Positions 4,075 through 5,410 of a stretch of DNA of 5,410 bases are shown here, in pieces (position 1 is the stretch's first letter; the number at the start of each line of letters is the position of its first letter). Source of the DNA: Gammaproteobacteria bacterium (GTDB lineage Bacteria > Pseudomonadota > Gammaproteobacteria > SZUA-21); assembly GCA_027021095.1 (NCBI GenBank), contig JALUUZ010000567.1:1-5410 (forward strand). The letters are read 5' to 3'. Made by a program: the position numbers and the translations under genes. Below the pieces are notes generated by a model. It did no database searches, was not told the origin of the DNA, and saw only the letters and a program-made list of their open reading frames with translations.

Positions 4075-5410
4075 ATGGCACAGGTTATTGAGCAACAAAA
4101 CCAAGAAATCATCAACCTTCTGAGTATGCACCCGGAGGGCCTCTCTCGTGGTCAAGTCTTGGAAAAATTAAGTTTCTCTATTAATTACAAGACCTTACAA
4201 AGGAGATTAACGGCGCTCGTCGAAGATGGCCGTATCGTCAGAAAAGGCGAAAAAAAAACAACTCGCTATCATCCTCTTCAACCCCCTATAGAGACAGATA
4301 AAGGATATTTAAAGGACACTCACGTAAATATTTTCAGTTCAACGAGTCAGGAAAAGCTTAAGTTTTTGGATTCACCCCTTCATGTGCGAGAAAAAATGTC
4401 CTATAACCGTGATTTTCTGGACTCTTATGTCCCTAACCAAAACCAATATGTCCCAAAAAAGAGTCGAGAAGCGCTCTTTCAAAAAGGCAAGCGCTTCGAT
4501 GAGCAGTTGGCGGCAGGCACCTATGCCCGCCAAATCTGCCAGCGCCTTTTGATCGATCTGTCCTATAACTCCAGCCGCCTGGAAGGCAATACCTATTCCC
4601 GCCTGGATACCCAAAAGTTAGTCGAAGAAGGCATCATCGCTGAAGGCAAGGTTCATGAAGAAACCGTGATGATCATGAATCATAAAGAAGCGATCCTGTT
4701 TCTAGTGGAAAATGCACAAGATATCGAGTTGAACAGCCTGACCATTCGCAATTTGCACTACCTGCTATCACAGGATTTGCTCGCCAACCCTGAAGCTTGT
4801 GGCAACATCCGAACATTAGAAGTAAATATCGCCCAATCCACTTACAAGCCTCTGAGCAATCCTCACATTTTAAAAGAACTCTTTGAACTAATCTTACAAA
4901 AAGCAAAAAAGATCAAAGACCCGTTTGAACAAAGCTTCTTTTTACTGGTGCATCTATCCTATTTGCAGGCGTTTGAAGATGTAAATAAAAGAACCTCCCG
5001 CTTGAGCTGCAATATTCCATTCATCAAAAACAATCTATGCCCGCTCAGCTTTACCGATGTCGCACGGGATGATTATACCGCCGCGCTTCTGACTATCTAC
5101 GAAAAAAATGATACTGGCCCAATGCTAGAACTTTTTGCCTGGGCGTATTCGCGTTCGTGCGAACAATACGGCGTGGTAAAGAAATCGCTCGGGGAAATTG
5201 ATGCCTTCCGCATTCAATACCGGCAACAGCGAAAAGCGGTTATGGGCCAAATCGTTAAACACGGGTTACACGGATCGGCGGCGAAAGAATTAATCGAAAG
5301 TTACTGCCAGGAACAAGGGATCGAAGACATTGACAAATTTACTGCAATGACTTTGGCCGATCTCAGCACTTTACATGCTGGCGCAATTATTGGTCTTGGC
5401 ATAACAGAAG
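4075..5410 (+). CDS. Fic-domain protein with N-terminal winged helix-turn-helix, C-terminus cut by window edge
   Basis: 445 codons are open from ATG 4075 to the window end. GAGAG (4065-4069) precedes the ATG by 5 bases. Residues about 5-66 form a winged helix-turn-helix (EIINLLSMHPEGLSRGQVL, then TLQRRLTALVEDGRIV and a wing KGEKKTTRYHP). A polar linker of about 60 residues follows, then the Fic region. The inhibitory motif [S/T]xxxE[G/N] is present N-terminal to the core as SSRLEGN (166-172), the class II arrangement in which Glu blocks ATP binding. The Fic core, normally HPFxxGNGR, reads QAFEDVNKR (298-306). Gln replaces the catalytic His and Val the Gly, while Phe300, Asn304 and Arg306 are kept. 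From memory, related proteins read QPFEDVNKR, so the Gln seems a subfamily trait. Classical AMP transfer is therefore doubtful; a regulatory or other nucleotide-binding role is possible. The promoter palindrome suggests autoregulation. Confidence 0.93.
   Translation, partial: MAQVIEQQNQEIINLLSMHPEGLSRGQVLEKLSFSINYKTLQRRLTALVEDGRIVRKGEKKTTRYHPLQPPIETDKGYLKDTHVNIFSSTSQEKLKFLDSPLHVREKMSYNRDFLDSYVPNQNQYVPKKSREALFQKGKRFDEQLAAGTYARQICQRLLIDLSYNSSRLEGNTYSRLDTQKLVEEGIIAEGKVHEETVMIMNHKEAILFLVENAQDIELNSLTIRNLHYLLSQDLLANPEACGNIRTLEVNIAQSTYKPLSNPHILKELFELILQKAKKIKDPFEQSFFLLVHLSYLQAFEDVNKRTSRLSCNIPFIKNNLCPLSFTDVARDDYTAALLTIYEKNDTGPMLELFAWAYSRSCEQYGVVKKSLGEIDAFRIQYRQQRKAVMGQIVKHGLHGSAAKELIESYCQEQGIEDIDKFTAMTLADLSTLHAGAIIGLGITE
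4307..4570. repeat. Five intragenic copies of the TGTCC operator-like motif
   Basis: Inside the Fic gene are ATTTAAAGGACA (4307-4318, identical to the right operator arm; the match extends to 15 bases), TGTCCTATAAC (4397-4407), TGTCCCTAAC (4428-4437), TGTCCCAAAAAA (4449-4460) and TGTCCTATAAC (4559-4569). I find no TGTCC or GGACA from 4571 to the window end. The 4559 copy encodes part of the conserved LSYNSSRLEGN segment and may be chance. The other four fall in the poorly conserved linker. Confidence 0.55.

Noticed and set aside
4372..4906. Two minus-strand frames of about 80 codons
   Set aside because: They are antisense to the Fic gene, which is continuous and has family motifs on the plus strand.

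Overview
The window reads as a bacterial chromosome, probably of a gammaproteobacterium. That guess rests on the left-hand gene types and their GC-rich codon use, and no single feature proves it. A GC-rich signalling operon lies on the left, a more AT-rich accessory segment in the middle, and a Fic-family gene of lower GC on the right.

Left (1-2174, minus strand): two genes form a tightly coupled operon. A 179-residue protein with a methanogen output domain 1 (MetOD1) type C-terminal half comes first. It is followed, with stop and start codons sharing one base, by a PAS-PAS-GGDEF-EAL cyclic-di-GMP enzyme that continues past the window edge. The layout suggests that the small protein senses a signal and the large one changes c-di-GMP level.

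Middle (about 2280-3646): a BrnT/BrnA toxin-antitoxin pair on the plus strand, with a BrnT that has lost the normal family N-terminus. Next come an apparently non-coding stretch and a short minus-strand gene for a three-helix membrane protein. That gene is bracketed by two sequences that look like integron attC recombination sites in the same orientation. It would be one complete integron gene cassette of about 470 bases. No integrase gene is in the window, so this could be a CALIN (attC cluster lacking an integrase) or the edge of a larger integron. A third, much weaker attC-like sequence lies just after brnA.

Between 3647 and 3983 I found no convincing gene. A GC-rich, hairpin-containing block of unknown nature sits there.

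Right (3984-5410, plus strand): a Fic-domain protein with an N-terminal winged helix-turn-helix, cut by the window edge. Its promoter carries a perfect 12-bp inverted repeat (TGTCCTTTAAAT / ATTTAAAGGACA) and two further upstream half-sites. Five more copies of the TGTCC motif lie inside the first 500 bases of the gene, one identical to the operator half. The gene probably regulates itself. The Fic active-site motif is degenerate (Gln replaces the catalytic His), while the N-terminal inhibitory motif is kept, so classical AMP transfer is doubtful.

The three parts do not form one pathway. The middle is best seen as inserted mobile cargo. The most noteworthy items are the attC-bounded cassette and the operator array of the Fic gene.
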